Shown in pieces: positions 28,027 through 35,969 of a stretch of DNA of 64,000 bases (position 1 is its first letter; each line of letters begins with the position of its first letter). The notes under the pieces were generated by a model, which saw nothing but the letters and a program-made list of their open reading frames with translations, had not been told where the DNA came from and searched no databases. The DNA is from Candidatus Electrothrix aestuarii (lineage in GTDB: Bacteria > Desulfobacterota > Desulfobulbia > Desulfobulbales > Desulfobulbaceae): positions 2,005,001-2,069,000 of the forward strand of contig CP159373.1 of NCBI GenBank assembly GCA_032595685.2, in the 5' to 3' direction. Position numbers and translations under genes: made by a program.

Positions 28027-29013
28027 ATGATATATAACAAACGCAATGCCCTTGTTCTTCTTGTTTCTCTCCTCCTCTCGGCCTGCTCCGTCTTACCGCC
28101 GGTGCAGCCTCCGAAGACGAAGCTCGTCCTCTATACCCTTCAGGATGAAGAAACCCTCCTCAGCCGCTATGCTCCGGTCTTTGCCATTGAGGATGCCCAG
28201 GAGAGCTATAACCGGATCGGCACGCCCAGCGCCAAGCTTGGGCCGGGGAAAGAGGAGATCATTTATGTGGATCCGAAGACTCCTACGGTCTATGCCAGGG
28301 AGGATCAGTTCGTGACCAGGAAAGGGCATTACACCAACCTGATCTACCGCATCCATTTTGAGGAGGTGCCAGGTGGTTTCGCTCCCTACTACCTGGGCGC
28401 GGGCAAGAACGTGGGGCTGCTCTTCATCATCACCCTGAATAATGAGAACGAGCCGGTGCTCTACACCTCGGTCCATACCTGCGGCTGTTATCTGGCCTTT
28501 GTCCCGACCTCGTACACACCGGCGGATGTCCTGCCCAGGGGCTGGAAGAAAGAACGGCAGGATGTCTATTCCGAAAGCCTGCCTGGCCTGCTTGATCACC
28601 GAAGTGACGCCCCTGAGCAGGATAAGGTGGTGTTCGTCATCCGGGGCGGTAACCATCGGGTCAAGGATATCTGGCTGGCAGATGGTGGCTTTCTGCCTGA
28701 CTACAAGAAGATCACTGCTGATCTCCAGCCTTTCGGTGCCCTGGAGATGCTCCCGTTGGGGGACCTCTGGGCGACCTCCTTCTACGAGACCACCGGACCC
28801 AGGAAGGGCTATGTGAAGGGGAGCTATAAGTCGCGGGAGCGGCTGTACATGAGCTGGTGGGCCTTTGATTGGCAGATAGGGGAGGACAAGAAGCTGGGCA
28901 GGAATACGTTTGATGGGGTGACCTTCTACACCAGCCTGAAGCCCTGGGCCAGAGAGGCCTCGGACATGCGGGACTTCGTGACCTTTGCAGAGTATTGGGG
29001 GTGGGAGTTCTGA
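28027..29013 (+). CDS. Predicted outer-membrane or periplasmic lipoprotein
   Basis: About 328 residues. The N-terminus is a lipoprotein signal with lipobox LLSAC (Cys20), giving a lipidated Cys followed by SVLPP, without an Asp+2 retention signal. The body has no family I recognise; it contains HTCGCYLAF near residue 150, an internal Cys pair, and many aromatic residues towards the C-terminus (MSWWAFDWQ). ATG 28027 is preferred over 27964 because it begins the signal peptide. The 23-bp repeat array begins 17 bp after the stop. Confidence 0.75.
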   Translation: MIYNKRNALVLLVSLLLSACSVLPPVQPPKTKLVLYTLQDEETLLSRYAPVFAIEDAQESYNRIGTPSAKLGPGKEEIIYVDPKTPTVYAREDQFVTRKGHYTNLIYRIHFEEVPGGFAPYYLGAGKNVGLLFIITLNNENEPVLYTSVHTCGCYLAFVPTSYTPADVLPRGWKKERQDVYSESLPGLLDHRSDAPEQDKVVFVIRGGNHRVKDIWLADGGFLPDYKKITADLQPFGALEMLPLGDLWATSFYETTGPRKGYVKGSYKSRERLYMSWWAFDWQIGEDKKLGRNTFDGVTFYTSLKPWAREASDMRDFVTFAEYWGWEF

Positions 29014-29030
29014 ACAGGCTGCTACGATAG

Positions 29031-29168
29031 GAGTCAGCATGCTGGTACCAGGGGAGTCAGCATGCTGGTACCGGGGGAGTCAGCATGCTGGTACCTGGCG
29101 AGTCAGCATGCTGGTACCTGGCGAGTCAGCATGCTGGTACCTGGCGAGTCAGCATGCTGGTACCGGGA
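29031..29168. repeat. Six tandem 23-bp repeats with a 10-bp palindrome
   Basis: Six head-to-tail units start at 29031, 29054, 29077, 29100, 29123 and 29146. Each begins GAGTCAGCATGCTGGTACC and ends in a 4-base variable tail (AGGG, GGGG, TGGC three times, GGGA). The core CAGCATGCTG is a perfect palindrome, followed by GGTACC. There are no spacers, so it is not a CRISPR array; 23 is not a multiple of three, so it is not a coding repeat. Confidence 0.95.
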
Positions 29169-29197
29169 AATGGAGGGACACCACCCGGCGCGTTCCA

Positions 29198-29224
29198 GAG
29201 GGGCGACCGGCCAATCGCCCCTAC
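29198..29224. repeat. Short GTAGGGGC-type inverted repeat
   Basis: GAGGGGCGACCGG followed by CCAATCGCCCCTAC: arms GGGGCGA/TCGCCCC. Related to the element at 17991-18051. Its right end (CTAC) supplies the TAG stop codon of the NLR-like gene on the minus strand. Confidence 0.7.
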
Positions 29225-31173
29225 ATTTGCCGCTCGGCCCGCAGCAGCTCCAGGCCATCGCGGCATGTCTCCAGATTAGGATGATGGATGGCTTCCATAA
29301 TCTCCACAGCCAGGGCGATATATTCCTCGGCCTTGGCAAGGTCGCCCATATCGTAATAGGTGGTGCCAAGGTTCCAGCAGGACTCCGCCTCTCCGGCCCG
29401 GTCACCAAGCTCCTGCCGTATCGCTAAGGCTTGTTCATGATACTCCGCCGCCTTGCTGTACTTGCCCTGGGCATAATAGATGTTGGCGATGTTGTTCAGG
29501 GTGGTGCCTTCCCCGATTGTATCGCCCACCTCCCGCCTGATAGGCAGGCTCTGCTCATAATACGGCAGGGCAGTCTCGTTATCTCCTTGCGCCCTATAAA
29601 GCCTGCCGATATTATTCAGGGTCACGCCTTCCCCCTCCCGGTCGCCGACCTCCCGCCGGATGCTCAGGCTCTGCTCATATAGTTCCAGGGCCAGTTCGTA
29701 CTTGCCCTGTATCTGATAAATAATCGCGATGCCGTCCAAGGTTGGTGCTTGTCCCTTTTTCTCACCCAGCTCGCGCTTTATCGCTAGGCTTTGCTCATAC
29801 CAAGCGAGGGCCTCTTCATTCTCGCCGCGTTTCCAGCAGGTGTATCCTAACGTATGGAGGCACCATGCCTCATCCCTGCGGTCTTCAGCCTTGCGGGCCG
29901 CAGTCAGGCGCATCTCCAAGGCAGCCAGTTCCTCTGTCCAATAGCCTTGCCGCTCAAGGTAGATGTCAATTGCTCCGACCAAGCCTTGCACCTCCTGCCA
30001 CAGCTCCCCATCCAGGCAGGCCGCAATCAGCCGCAGGCAATGGGCCCGCTCATCATCCAGCAGGACATAGCCCGGTACCCCGGCAGCACTCTGTTCCCTG
30101 CACCACTCTCTATAATAGGCAGCCACCCGCTCCAGGGCCGCTTTGCTCAGGGGCAGGTGCTTGCGAGCGTAGGTATGGATCAGGGCGTGGCTTATCTTCC
30201 AACGTTTGCCCTGCCTTTCCAGGAGGCCGAAATTAACCAGCAGCCCAAGGGCCTTGCCTGCCCGGCGTTTATTGCCGTCAAGGAGCGCAGCCATTGGCTC
30301 ACGGGCCAGCGAGTGAAAGGCCAGGCAGCCTCCAGCACCCAATACAAGCCGAGCATCGTCGCTCATCCTGGTCATGCTGCGCTCCAGGAGCAAGGCTGCG
30401 TTCTCATTCTGATGCTTGCCGCTGCCCAGCTCCTCAAATGGCGCCTCCTCCAGCCATTCCAGATATTCTGCCGCATCTCCGACTGTACTGTGCAGATACT
30501 GCCCGGCAATGCGCAGGGCCAGGGGCCAGCCGTCCAGCAGCTTGCAGATGCCCTGCACGGTCGTGGCATCTGCGTCCGTGTTGCTGTGCAGCCGGAAGAC
30601 CTGCTCTGCGGGTTGCTCCTTCAGCGGCCTGACCGGCACCAGCGTGCCACGCGCATCCAGCCGATCCCTGGTGGTGATCAGCACCCCACAACCACCGCAG
30701 GAGCGGAACACGGCAGTCAGGTCATCGGCCTCCTCGGCCCCGTCCAGGATGATAAGCGCCCGCTTGTTGGTCAGCAGGCGGAAAGCCGCTGCCGGGCCGG
30801 TCTCCGGGGGGGCATCCGTATAGCTGTAGACCAGGTGATCAAAGGCCGGGTCAACAGCCGCTTGACCATAGAAGGAGTAGAAGATAATGCCGTCCGGAAA
30901 GGAGGCAGGGGGCTTGTCCTCAGGGGCCAGCTTCCAGGCGGCCTCAACAGCCAGGGCCGTCTTGCCCATGCCGCCGGGACCGCACAGGGTGACGGCCTTA
31001 CCCGGCTGGAGCATGGGCAGCAGCTCCTCAAGCATGTCATCCCTGCCTTTAAAGTGCTCGGCCCGTGGCGGTCGCTGGAGCGGGATGCCTTGGGCAGTGC
31101 GGGCGTAGTTATGGAAATGGATACCACCCTCTACATGGGCCTTGTCTCCATGTATGCCGGTTTGTTGGTTCAT
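29221..31173 (-). CDS. NLR-like STAND ATPase: N-terminal VEGGIHF motif, NB-ARC, TPR repeats
   Basis: About 650 residues. Residues 5-22 read TGIHGDKAHVEGGIHFHN, a short motif shared with the neighbouring membrane protein. The NB-ARC ATPase follows: Walker A CGPGGMGKTA near 64-73, Walker B ALIILDG, sensor GVLITTRDR and the LLDGWPLALRIAG (GxP) motif. A winged-helix region leads to about five TPRs from residue 430 (repeats of ALAWYEQSLAIKRELG type). Start at ATG 31173 with GAGGG upstream; the frame to 31194 runs into a repeat. STAND proteins oligomerise on ligand binding, and the short N-terminal motif in place of an effector domain suggests signalling to a partner with the same motif. Confidence 0.88.
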   Translation of the reverse strand: MNQQTGIHGDKAHVEGGIHFHNYARTAQGIPLQRPPRAEHFKGRDDMLEELLPMLQPGKAVTLCGPGGMGKTALAVEAAWKLAPEDKPPASFPDGIIFYSFYGQAAVDPAFDHLVYSYTDAPPETGPAAAFRLLTNKRALIILDGAEEADDLTAVFRSCGGCGVLITTRDRLDARGTLVPVRPLKEQPAEQVFRLHSNTDADATTVQGICKLLDGWPLALRIAGQYLHSTVGDAAEYLEWLEEAPFEELGSGKHQNENAALLLERSMTRMSDDARLVLGAGGCLAFHSLAREPMAALLDGNKRRAGKALGLLVNFGLLERQGKRWKISHALIHTYARKHLPLSKAALERVAAYYREWCREQSAAGVPGYVLLDDERAHCLRLIAACLDGELWQEVQGLVGAIDIYLERQGYWTEELAALEMRLTAARKAEDRRDEAWCLHTLGYTCWKRGENEEALAWYEQSLAIKRELGEKKGQAPTLDGIAIIYQIQGKYELALELYEQSLSIRREVGDREGEGVTLNNIGRLYRAQGDNETALPYYEQSLPIRREVGDTIGEGTTLNNIANIYYAQGKYSKAAEYHEQALAIRQELGDRAGEAESCWNLGTTYYDMGDLAKAEEYIALAVEIMEAIHHPNLETCRDGLELLRAERQM

Positions 31174-31184
31174 AGCCTTCCCTC

Positions 31185-31212
31185 GTAAGGACACGGCGCG
31201 CTGTGTCCCTAC
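31185..31212. repeat. Palindromic repeat between the paired NLR-like and membrane-protein genes
   Basis: An imperfect 28-bp palindrome: GTAAGGACACGGCG facing CGCTGTGTCCCTAC, centred on GCGC. It shares the GTA-GG / CC-TAC ends with the other dispersed repeats. It sits in the 53-bp gap between the two genes, where the hairpin could affect expression of the downstream NLR-like gene. Confidence 0.7.
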
Positions 31213-31226
31213 AGCTCTCTGTTTGC

Positions 31227-31556
31227 TTATTTGTTGTTGAAATGAATGCCGCCTTCCACCTTGGCATTCTCCCCCAGCACACCGATCTGCGCATCACGCA
31301 CGTTCTCCTGCTTAGCAATAGCCCCGTCGCCCTGGGCTATGTTCTGGTCACCAGTCCCGCTGTGCGTAAAGGTATTACTGACCGGTGGAGCAGAATCTTT
31401 ACCAAACAGCCGGGCAAACAGCTTGGTGATGAGAAAGTACAGGGCCGCAAGCCCGGTCAGTCCGGCACCGCTCCAGGTCACCTCGGGGTGATCCCACAAC
31501 CATTGCCCTGTGTCCGCAATCCATTGCCCAATCTGCCCAAGTAGTTCCAGTTTCAT
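31227..31556 (-). CDS. Small single-helix membrane protein with Gly-rich motif tail (VEGGIHF)
   Basis: A 109-residue protein. GGGGGGA lies four bases before ATG 31556. One membrane helix (about residues 32-48, GLTGLAALYFLITKLFARLF) is followed by a polar tail with GTGDQNIAQGDGAIAKQ and a C-terminal IGVLGENAKVEGGIHFNN. The last segment matches residues 5-22 of the NLR-like protein next door. The Gly/Asn-rich periodic tail resembles beta-arch amyloid signalling motifs. Inferred role: membrane-acting partner triggered when the NLR-like protein assembles and templates the tail. No homologue named. Confidence 0.75.
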   Translation of the reverse strand: MKLELLGQIGQWIADTGQWLWDHPEVTWSGAGLTGLAALYFLITKLFARLFGKDSAPPVSNTFTHSGTGDQNIAQGDGAIAKQENVRDAQIGVLGENAKVEGGIHFNNK

Positions 31557-31882
31557 CAATCCCCCCTTGCGTTGTTCCGGTCGCCGTCCTTGCTCTTGAA
31601 TCGGTTGTTCATAGCATCCCCTATGTGTACGGGCACGGTGCAGCTGCCCCTCCGCAGAATGATTCATCATTATCCCCATGAGATACCCTATTGCGCCGGA
31701 AAGGGCAAGGAGGAAGCAGGCGGCTCAGGTGCTGCAACCGGCCTGTTATGGGTTGCGGCAAGTGCTTGTTGACAGAACGAATTCATTCCTGTTACTAATA
31801 GCTGTGAAGCTCTTACTCCCTGAACCCTGTCTGCTGAGAGGGCAAGCCATCCTGCTTATCCTCACAGTACTACGGTGACGCA

Positions 31883-32734
31883 ATGACCCAAATCGATCAA
31901 TTTGAAAGTGTCTTCCGGGCAGCGGCCCACGATACCTTTGCCTACGAGGCCGTGGCCTTTCCTCGTGTACTGTTCGTCACGGATGCGGACACCGCCCGGA
32001 GCCAGTCCTTTATCCGGCACACCCTGGACTATGCAGCTAATCTCAGCACGGCAAAGGTCGAGCTGGTGCCTGGTGAGGAGTTCCGTACCACCACCGAATT
32101 GCTGGACAAGGTGGCTGCCCATCAGCCGGACCTGATCTGCACCTATCGGAACCTGCACAGCAGGGCCTGGCAATACCAGCACAGCCTGGGAGAGCACCTG
32201 GATGTGCTGCTCCAGCGAACCGCTGCGCCGGTCCTGGTCATGCCGCACCCGGAAGCCGGCTTTGCCAATGCCGATGTCCTCCGGGAGATCAAGATTGTCA
32301 TGGCCATGACAGATCAGCTGGCAAATAACCATGCGCTGGTCAACCATGCAGTCAGTTTCGCGGCAACATACGGAGAGCTCTACCTGACCCATATCGAGGA
32401 CAAGGCGGTCTTTGAGCGCTACATCAATGCCATATCCAAGATACCCAGCATTGACACGGATGAGGCCAGGGAACGGATAGCGCACCAGTTGCTCCAGGAC
32501 CCCTTTCATTACACCACCTCCTGCCGGGAGGTCCTGGAGGCGCAGGGGCTGTCCCTCAAGATCCGTCCTCTGGTGAGCTTCGGGCATCACCTGCCCGAAT
32601 ACCGGCAGGCCGTGGAGTCGCACGCGGTCAACCTGCTGGTCATGAACACCAAGGATAATGAGCAGCTGGCCATGCATGGGCTGGCCTATCCCCTGGCGGT
32701 TGAACTCCGCCAACTCCCTCTGCTGATGCTCTAA
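31883..32734 (+). CDS. Universal stress protein (UspA-like, two-domain)
   Basis: 283 residues comprising two Rossmann-like USP halves: the first has AFPRVLFVTDADTARSQ and PVLVMPHPEAG; the second begins at REIKIVMAMTD near 136 and ends VNLLVMNTKDNEQ then LPLLML. The ATP-binding G-2x-G-9x-G motif is not clearly present. It ends two bases before the permease gene, so both are made together, and USPs next to ion or acid transporters often bind or regulate them. Confidence 0.8.
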   Translation: MTQIDQFESVFRAAAHDTFAYEAVAFPRVLFVTDADTARSQSFIRHTLDYAANLSTAKVELVPGEEFRTTTELLDKVAAHQPDLICTYRNLHSRAWQYQHSLGEHLDVLLQRTAAPVLVMPHPEAGFANADVLREIKIVMAMTDQLANNHALVNHAVSFAATYGELYLTHIEDKAVFERYINAISKIPSIDTDEARERIAHQLLQDPFHYTTSCREVLEAQGLSLKIRPLVSFGHHLPEYRQAVESHAVNLLVMNTKDNEQLAMHGLAYPLAVELRQLPLLML

Positions 32735-32736
32735 TT

Positions 32737-34113
32737 ATGGAACATGCCCTTACCCATGCCTCCCATGGCACGACGCTCTTCTTTACCGGTGTACTCGTCC
32801 TGCTGATCGCCTCTCTGGCCCTGGAAGAAAAGATCCACGCCAGGAAGTCTCTGATCGTCGGCCTCTTTGCTGCGGCCCTCCTCTTCCTGGACGGGGCGCT
32901 GGGCCTGCTGCCCTTCGGCCCCATCACCCTGCCCGATGGGCATACGATGAACATGCCGGTGTATATAGAGTCCATTGACTGGGGCGTGATCGCCATTATC
33001 ATCGGCTCCAGTATCTTTGTCGATGTGACCTCCCGTTCCGGCCTCTTTACCTGGATTGCTATCAAGCTCACCAAGCTCTCCTGCGGTGATCCCCTCAAGC
33101 TGCTCTGGTACTACGGCCTGATGACCGTGGTATTCTCTGCCGTGCTCAACAACGTGACCGCCATGATCATTGTCGGTTCCCTGTCCGCCGTCTCCCTGAA
33201 ACGGCTCCAGCGGGAAGAACAGCTGCTGGGTTTTCTCCTGATTGAGGGCCTGCTCACCAATATCGGCGGCCTGCTGACCCTGATCAGTTCGGTGCCCAAT
33301 ATCATTATCGGAACCACAGCCGGTATCAGCTTTATGACCTTTTTCCTCAAGGCCAGTCCCTACGTGCTCGTGGCCACCTGTGCCACCATCTGGCTGGGTG
33401 CCCGTCTCTTCAGGATCAGCAAGTTGAGCGATGCCGAGGAGATTGCCGCTGCCAGGCAGCATGTTGCCGGGTTCGATGAGAACGACGGCATTGAGAGCCG
33501 GGGGTTCTTCTGGTTCGGTGCAATTATGCTGGTGGCGTTTATCCTGGTGATCGCCACCACCTCGGTTCTGCCGGTGGTCAGCAGTCTGGGCATGGGCTAC
33601 GTGGCCTTGACCTTCGCCCTGATTATGCTGATCCGCTTCAAGCATGAGGTGGAGCAATTCTATAAGGCCGTGGACTGGGACCTGATCGGCTTCTTCATGG
33701 CCCTGTTCGTGGTGATCCATATGCTGGAATACGCCGGGGTGCTGGAACTGATAGGGCAGGGCATCACCCGGATCATCGGTGAGGAGGAAAGCCGTTTCGG
33801 GGTCGGTGCGCTGCTCTTCTCTTCCGCCGCCTTCAGCAGTGTGACCGATAATATTCCGCTGGCCGCCATGCTCGGCAAGATCCTTGCTGCCCAGGGAACC
33901 GCCGCTGACTCACCGCTCTGGTGGTCGGTCATCTTCGGGGCCAACCTGGGCGGCAACCTGACGCCCATCGGCAGTGCCTCAACTCTGGTTGCGGTCACTA
34001 TTATTCATAAACACGAGCTCAAGCTGTCCTTTGGCGGCTTTGTCCGCAAGGCTTTACCCTTTGCGGCCTTGCATATCCTCCTTGCCACGGTCTATGTGCT
34101 GGTGTTTTTTTAA
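32737..34113 (+). CDS. SLC13/ArsB-NhaD (IT superfamily) permease
   Basis: A 458-residue inner-membrane transporter with about 11 helices and the two-fold repeat of the ion transporter superfamily: VFSAVLNNVTAMIIVG with LTNIGGLLTLISSVPNIIIG in the first half, and AAFSSVTDNIPLAAMLG with GANLGGNLTPIGSASTLVAV in the second. The NNVT/DNIP and NxxPxxS-like hairpins are the substrate and ion sites. Candidates are Na+/H+ antiport (NhaD), arsenite (ArsB) or dicarboxylate transport; sequence alone does not decide. Confidence 0.88.
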   Translation: MEHALTHASHGTTLFFTGVLVLLIASLALEEKIHARKSLIVGLFAAALLFLDGALGLLPFGPITLPDGHTMNMPVYIESIDWGVIAIIIGSSIFVDVTSRSGLFTWIAIKLTKLSCGDPLKLLWYYGLMTVVFSAVLNNVTAMIIVGSLSAVSLKRLQREEQLLGFLLIEGLLTNIGGLLTLISSVPNIIIGTTAGISFMTFFLKASPYVLVATCATIWLGARLFRISKLSDAEEIAAARQHVAGFDENDGIESRGFFWFGAIMLVAFILVIATTSVLPVVSSLGMGYVALTFALIMLIRFKHEVEQFYKAVDWDLIGFFMALFVVIHMLEYAGVLELIGQGITRIIGEEESRFGVGALLFSSAAFSSVTDNIPLAAMLGKILAAQGTAADSPLWWSVIFGANLGGNLTPIGSASTLVAVTIIHKHELKLSFGGFVRKALPFAALHILLATVYVLVFF

Positions 34114-34136
34114 GTCCGAAGCAAGAACAGAAACCT

Positions 34137-34165
34137 GCCGGGCAGGCACAGGGACCTGCCCCTAC
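34137..34165. repeat. Half-copy of the GTAGGGGCA dispersed repeat
   Basis: GGGCAGGCACAGGGACCTGC then CCCTAC, matching the right-hand half of the reverse complement of the 17991-18051 element with one difference. It lies between the permease and fic genes. Confidence 0.75.
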
Positions 34166-34194
34166 CAAGATGTTATCACGTAGAATCGACACAA

Positions 34195-35121
34195 ATGAAC
34201 AGTAAGCTCCTTCAAAGCATCCTTGGCAAGAAACAGGCCCTTGATCGCAAGCGCCCGCTTCCTTCGGCTGTTCTCAGGAAACTCGAAGAGGAGTTTGCTC
34301 TCGCATGGACCTATAACTCAAACGCGATAGAGGGAAATACACTTACCCTCCAGGAAACAGAAATAGTCCTCAACAGCGGGGTGACCATTGGCGGCAAAAC
34401 CGTCAACGAGCATTTTGAAGTTATCAATCATAAAAACGGTATCGACTTTGTCAAATCCTTGGTCGCTAAGAAAGAAGCTCTGACCGAGGACACGGTCAAA
34501 CAACTGCACGCACTCATCCTGCAATCCATTGACGACACAGAAGCGGGTGAGTATCGACGGCAAAATGTCCGCATCCTCGGTGCCCGGCATATTCCCCCGC
34601 AGTCTCTGAAAGTTCCTCGCCTTATGAGTGAATTCATTGCCTGGTTTCATGAAAATGAATACATCCTCTCGCCACCGGAACTTGCCGCAGAGATTCACTA
34701 CAGGCTGGTCATGATTCATCCCTTCATTGACGGCAATGGACGAGTTGCCCGGCTGTTGATGAATCTTATCCTGATGAAACACGGGTATCCTCCTGCCATC
34801 ATCCTCAAGGTCGATAGGAAAAGGTACTATCGGGTCTTAAACGAAGCCAATCTCGGTTCGCCCGAACCCTATGAAGACTTTATCGGCAGAGCAATAGAAC
34901 GGTCCTTGATGCTTTATCTCAGCACTATTGAACCGGACCAGAAAGAAGACAGGATGTTCATCTCTCTGAAGGAAGCGGCTGAACACTGCGATTACTCTCC
35001 AGAATACCTGTCTCTGCTCGCCAGAAAAGGAAGGATCGCAGCCGTAAAGATGGATAATAAAACATGGATGACCACGAGAGAGGCAATAGAAGAATATGTG
35101 CAACGCATGAAACGAGATTGA
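34195..35121 (+). CDS. Fic-family protein (predicted AMPylator)
   Basis: 308 residues. The Fic active site HPFIDGNGR is at 175-183 (His175 general base, GNGR for phosphate). The N-terminal inhibitory motif SNAIEG (Ser42-x3-Glu46-Gly) marks a class II Fic that blocks its own ATP site. The C-terminal 55 residues form a helix-turn-helix-like domain ([23 protein letters not shown]), suggesting DNA-binding autoregulation or a target domain. Substrate unknown; toxin-antitoxin-like or regulatory roles are both possible. No separate antitoxin gene is next to it. Confidence 0.92.
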   Translation: MNSKLLQSILGKKQALDRKRPLPSAVLRKLEEEFALAWTYNSNAIEGNTLTLQETEIVLNSGVTIGGKTVNEHFEVINHKNGIDFVKSLVAKKEALTEDTVKQLHALILQSIDDTEAGEYRRQNVRILGARHIPPQSLKVPRLMSEFIAWFHENEYILSPPELAAEIHYRLVMIHPFIDGNGRVARLLMNLILMKHGYPPAIILKVDRKRYYRVLNEANLGSPEPYEDFIGRAIERSLMLYLSTIEPDQKEDRMFISLKEAAEHCDYSPEYLSLLARKGRIAAVKMDNKTWMTTREAIEEYVQRMKRD

Positions 35122-35212
35122 TATTTCCTGGAAACAATCTTCTTCAGAACCTGGACGAATGCAATCCTGGAAAGTATTTTCAGGAACAGATAATTTTGGC
35201 AAAGCCCGATTT

Positions 35213-35482
35213 ATGAGTCAAGAACAACCTAATGAACCTAATGAACAACCCAATGACCCGTTGCACGGTGTAACCTTAAAGGACATCGTTAACTTCCTTG
35301 TTGATTGCTACGGCTGGGAAAAGCTGGGAAACTGGACAAGGATACGATGTTTTGTTAATAATCCCACTATGAACTCCAGCCTTAAATTCCTCCGAAAAAC
35401 ACCTTGGGCAAGGACAAAGGTAGAAAACCTCTACCTTGTCACGAAAAGGAATCAACAAAATAAGCCGAAAAGGGGAGGGTGA
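35213..35482 (+). CDS. VF530-family (DUF2132) DNA-binding protein
   Basis: About 89 residues. The family core is clear: [40 protein letters not shown] and [14 protein letters not shown]530 is a small helical protein with proposed DNA binding. Start at ATG 35213, where an Asn/Pro/Gln-rich leader begins; no strong ribosome binding site. It ends one base before the thioredoxin-like gene. Confidence 0.88.
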   Translation: MSQEQPNEPNEQPNDPLHGVTLKDIVNFLVDCYGWEKLGNWTRIRCFVNNPTMNSSLKFLRKTPWARTKVENLYLVTKRNQQNKPKRGG

Positions 35483-35483
35483 C

Positions 35484-35969
35484 ATGGACGCAGCAACCCA
35501 ACGCTTCATCCGCATCGGCACGGCCAGCATCGGGCTCATCGGTCTGGACATCGCCCTGAATACCATCGCCCGGAAAGAGGTGAACGAAACCGAGGCTGTG
35601 GATTTCCTCTTTAGCGAGATCAGCCGCCAGAACTATATTCCACCCGGTAATACTGAGAAATACAAGGAGGCCCTTCTGAAGGCCTATCGTAAGCATTGCA
35701 ATATCTCCACCGAGGAGGAAGGCTTGGTCATCCGTATTTTCGGAACCGGCTGTGTCACGTGTAACAGCCTCCAGATTCTGGTGATCGAAATCCTTGATCG
35801 TCTGAAACTAGCCGCAGATATCGAGCAAATTCATGATCCCGACGAGATCGGGCGAGCCGGTGTCACCATGACACCGGCCCTGATGATCAACGGAACCCTT
35901 AAAAGCACTGGCCTCATGCCCACCCCGGCCCAGGTCGAACAATGGATACAGGAAGCAAATAATGTCTGA
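35484..35969 (+). CDS. Thioredoxin-like redox protein
   Basis: 161 residues. GGGAGGG precedes ATG 35484. The N-terminal 80 residues contain a hydrophobic stretch (GTASIGLIGLDIAL) and a helical region; the C-terminal part is a thioredoxin fold with active site GTGCVTCNSLQ (CxxC) and the cis-Pro segment VTMTPALMING, as in the thioredoxin_3 / redox-active disulfide protein family. It overlaps the MscS gene by eight bp, so all three genes from 35213 form one unit. Confidence 0.87.
   Translation: MDAATQRFIRIGTASIGLIGLDIALNTIARKEVNETEAVDFLFSEISRQNYIPPGNTEKYKEALLKAYRKHCNISTEEEGLVIRIFGTGCVTCNSLQILVIEILDRLKLAADIEQIHDPDEIGRAGVTMTPALMINGTLKSTGLMPTPAQVEQWIQEANNV

Noticed and set aside
29031-29168. CRISPR array
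   Set aside because: Repeats are directly adjacent without spacers and no cas gene is present.
28985-29427. Overlapping plus-strand frames through the 23-bp array (repeating SMLVPGES-like peptides)
   Set aside because: They are translations of the tandem DNA repeat in successive frames; there is no ribosome binding site, and they run antisense into the NLR-like gene.
29854-31188. 444-codon frame opposite the NLR-like gene
   Set aside because: Antisense to a gene with clear NB-ARC and TPR motifs; open only because of GC-rich codon bias.
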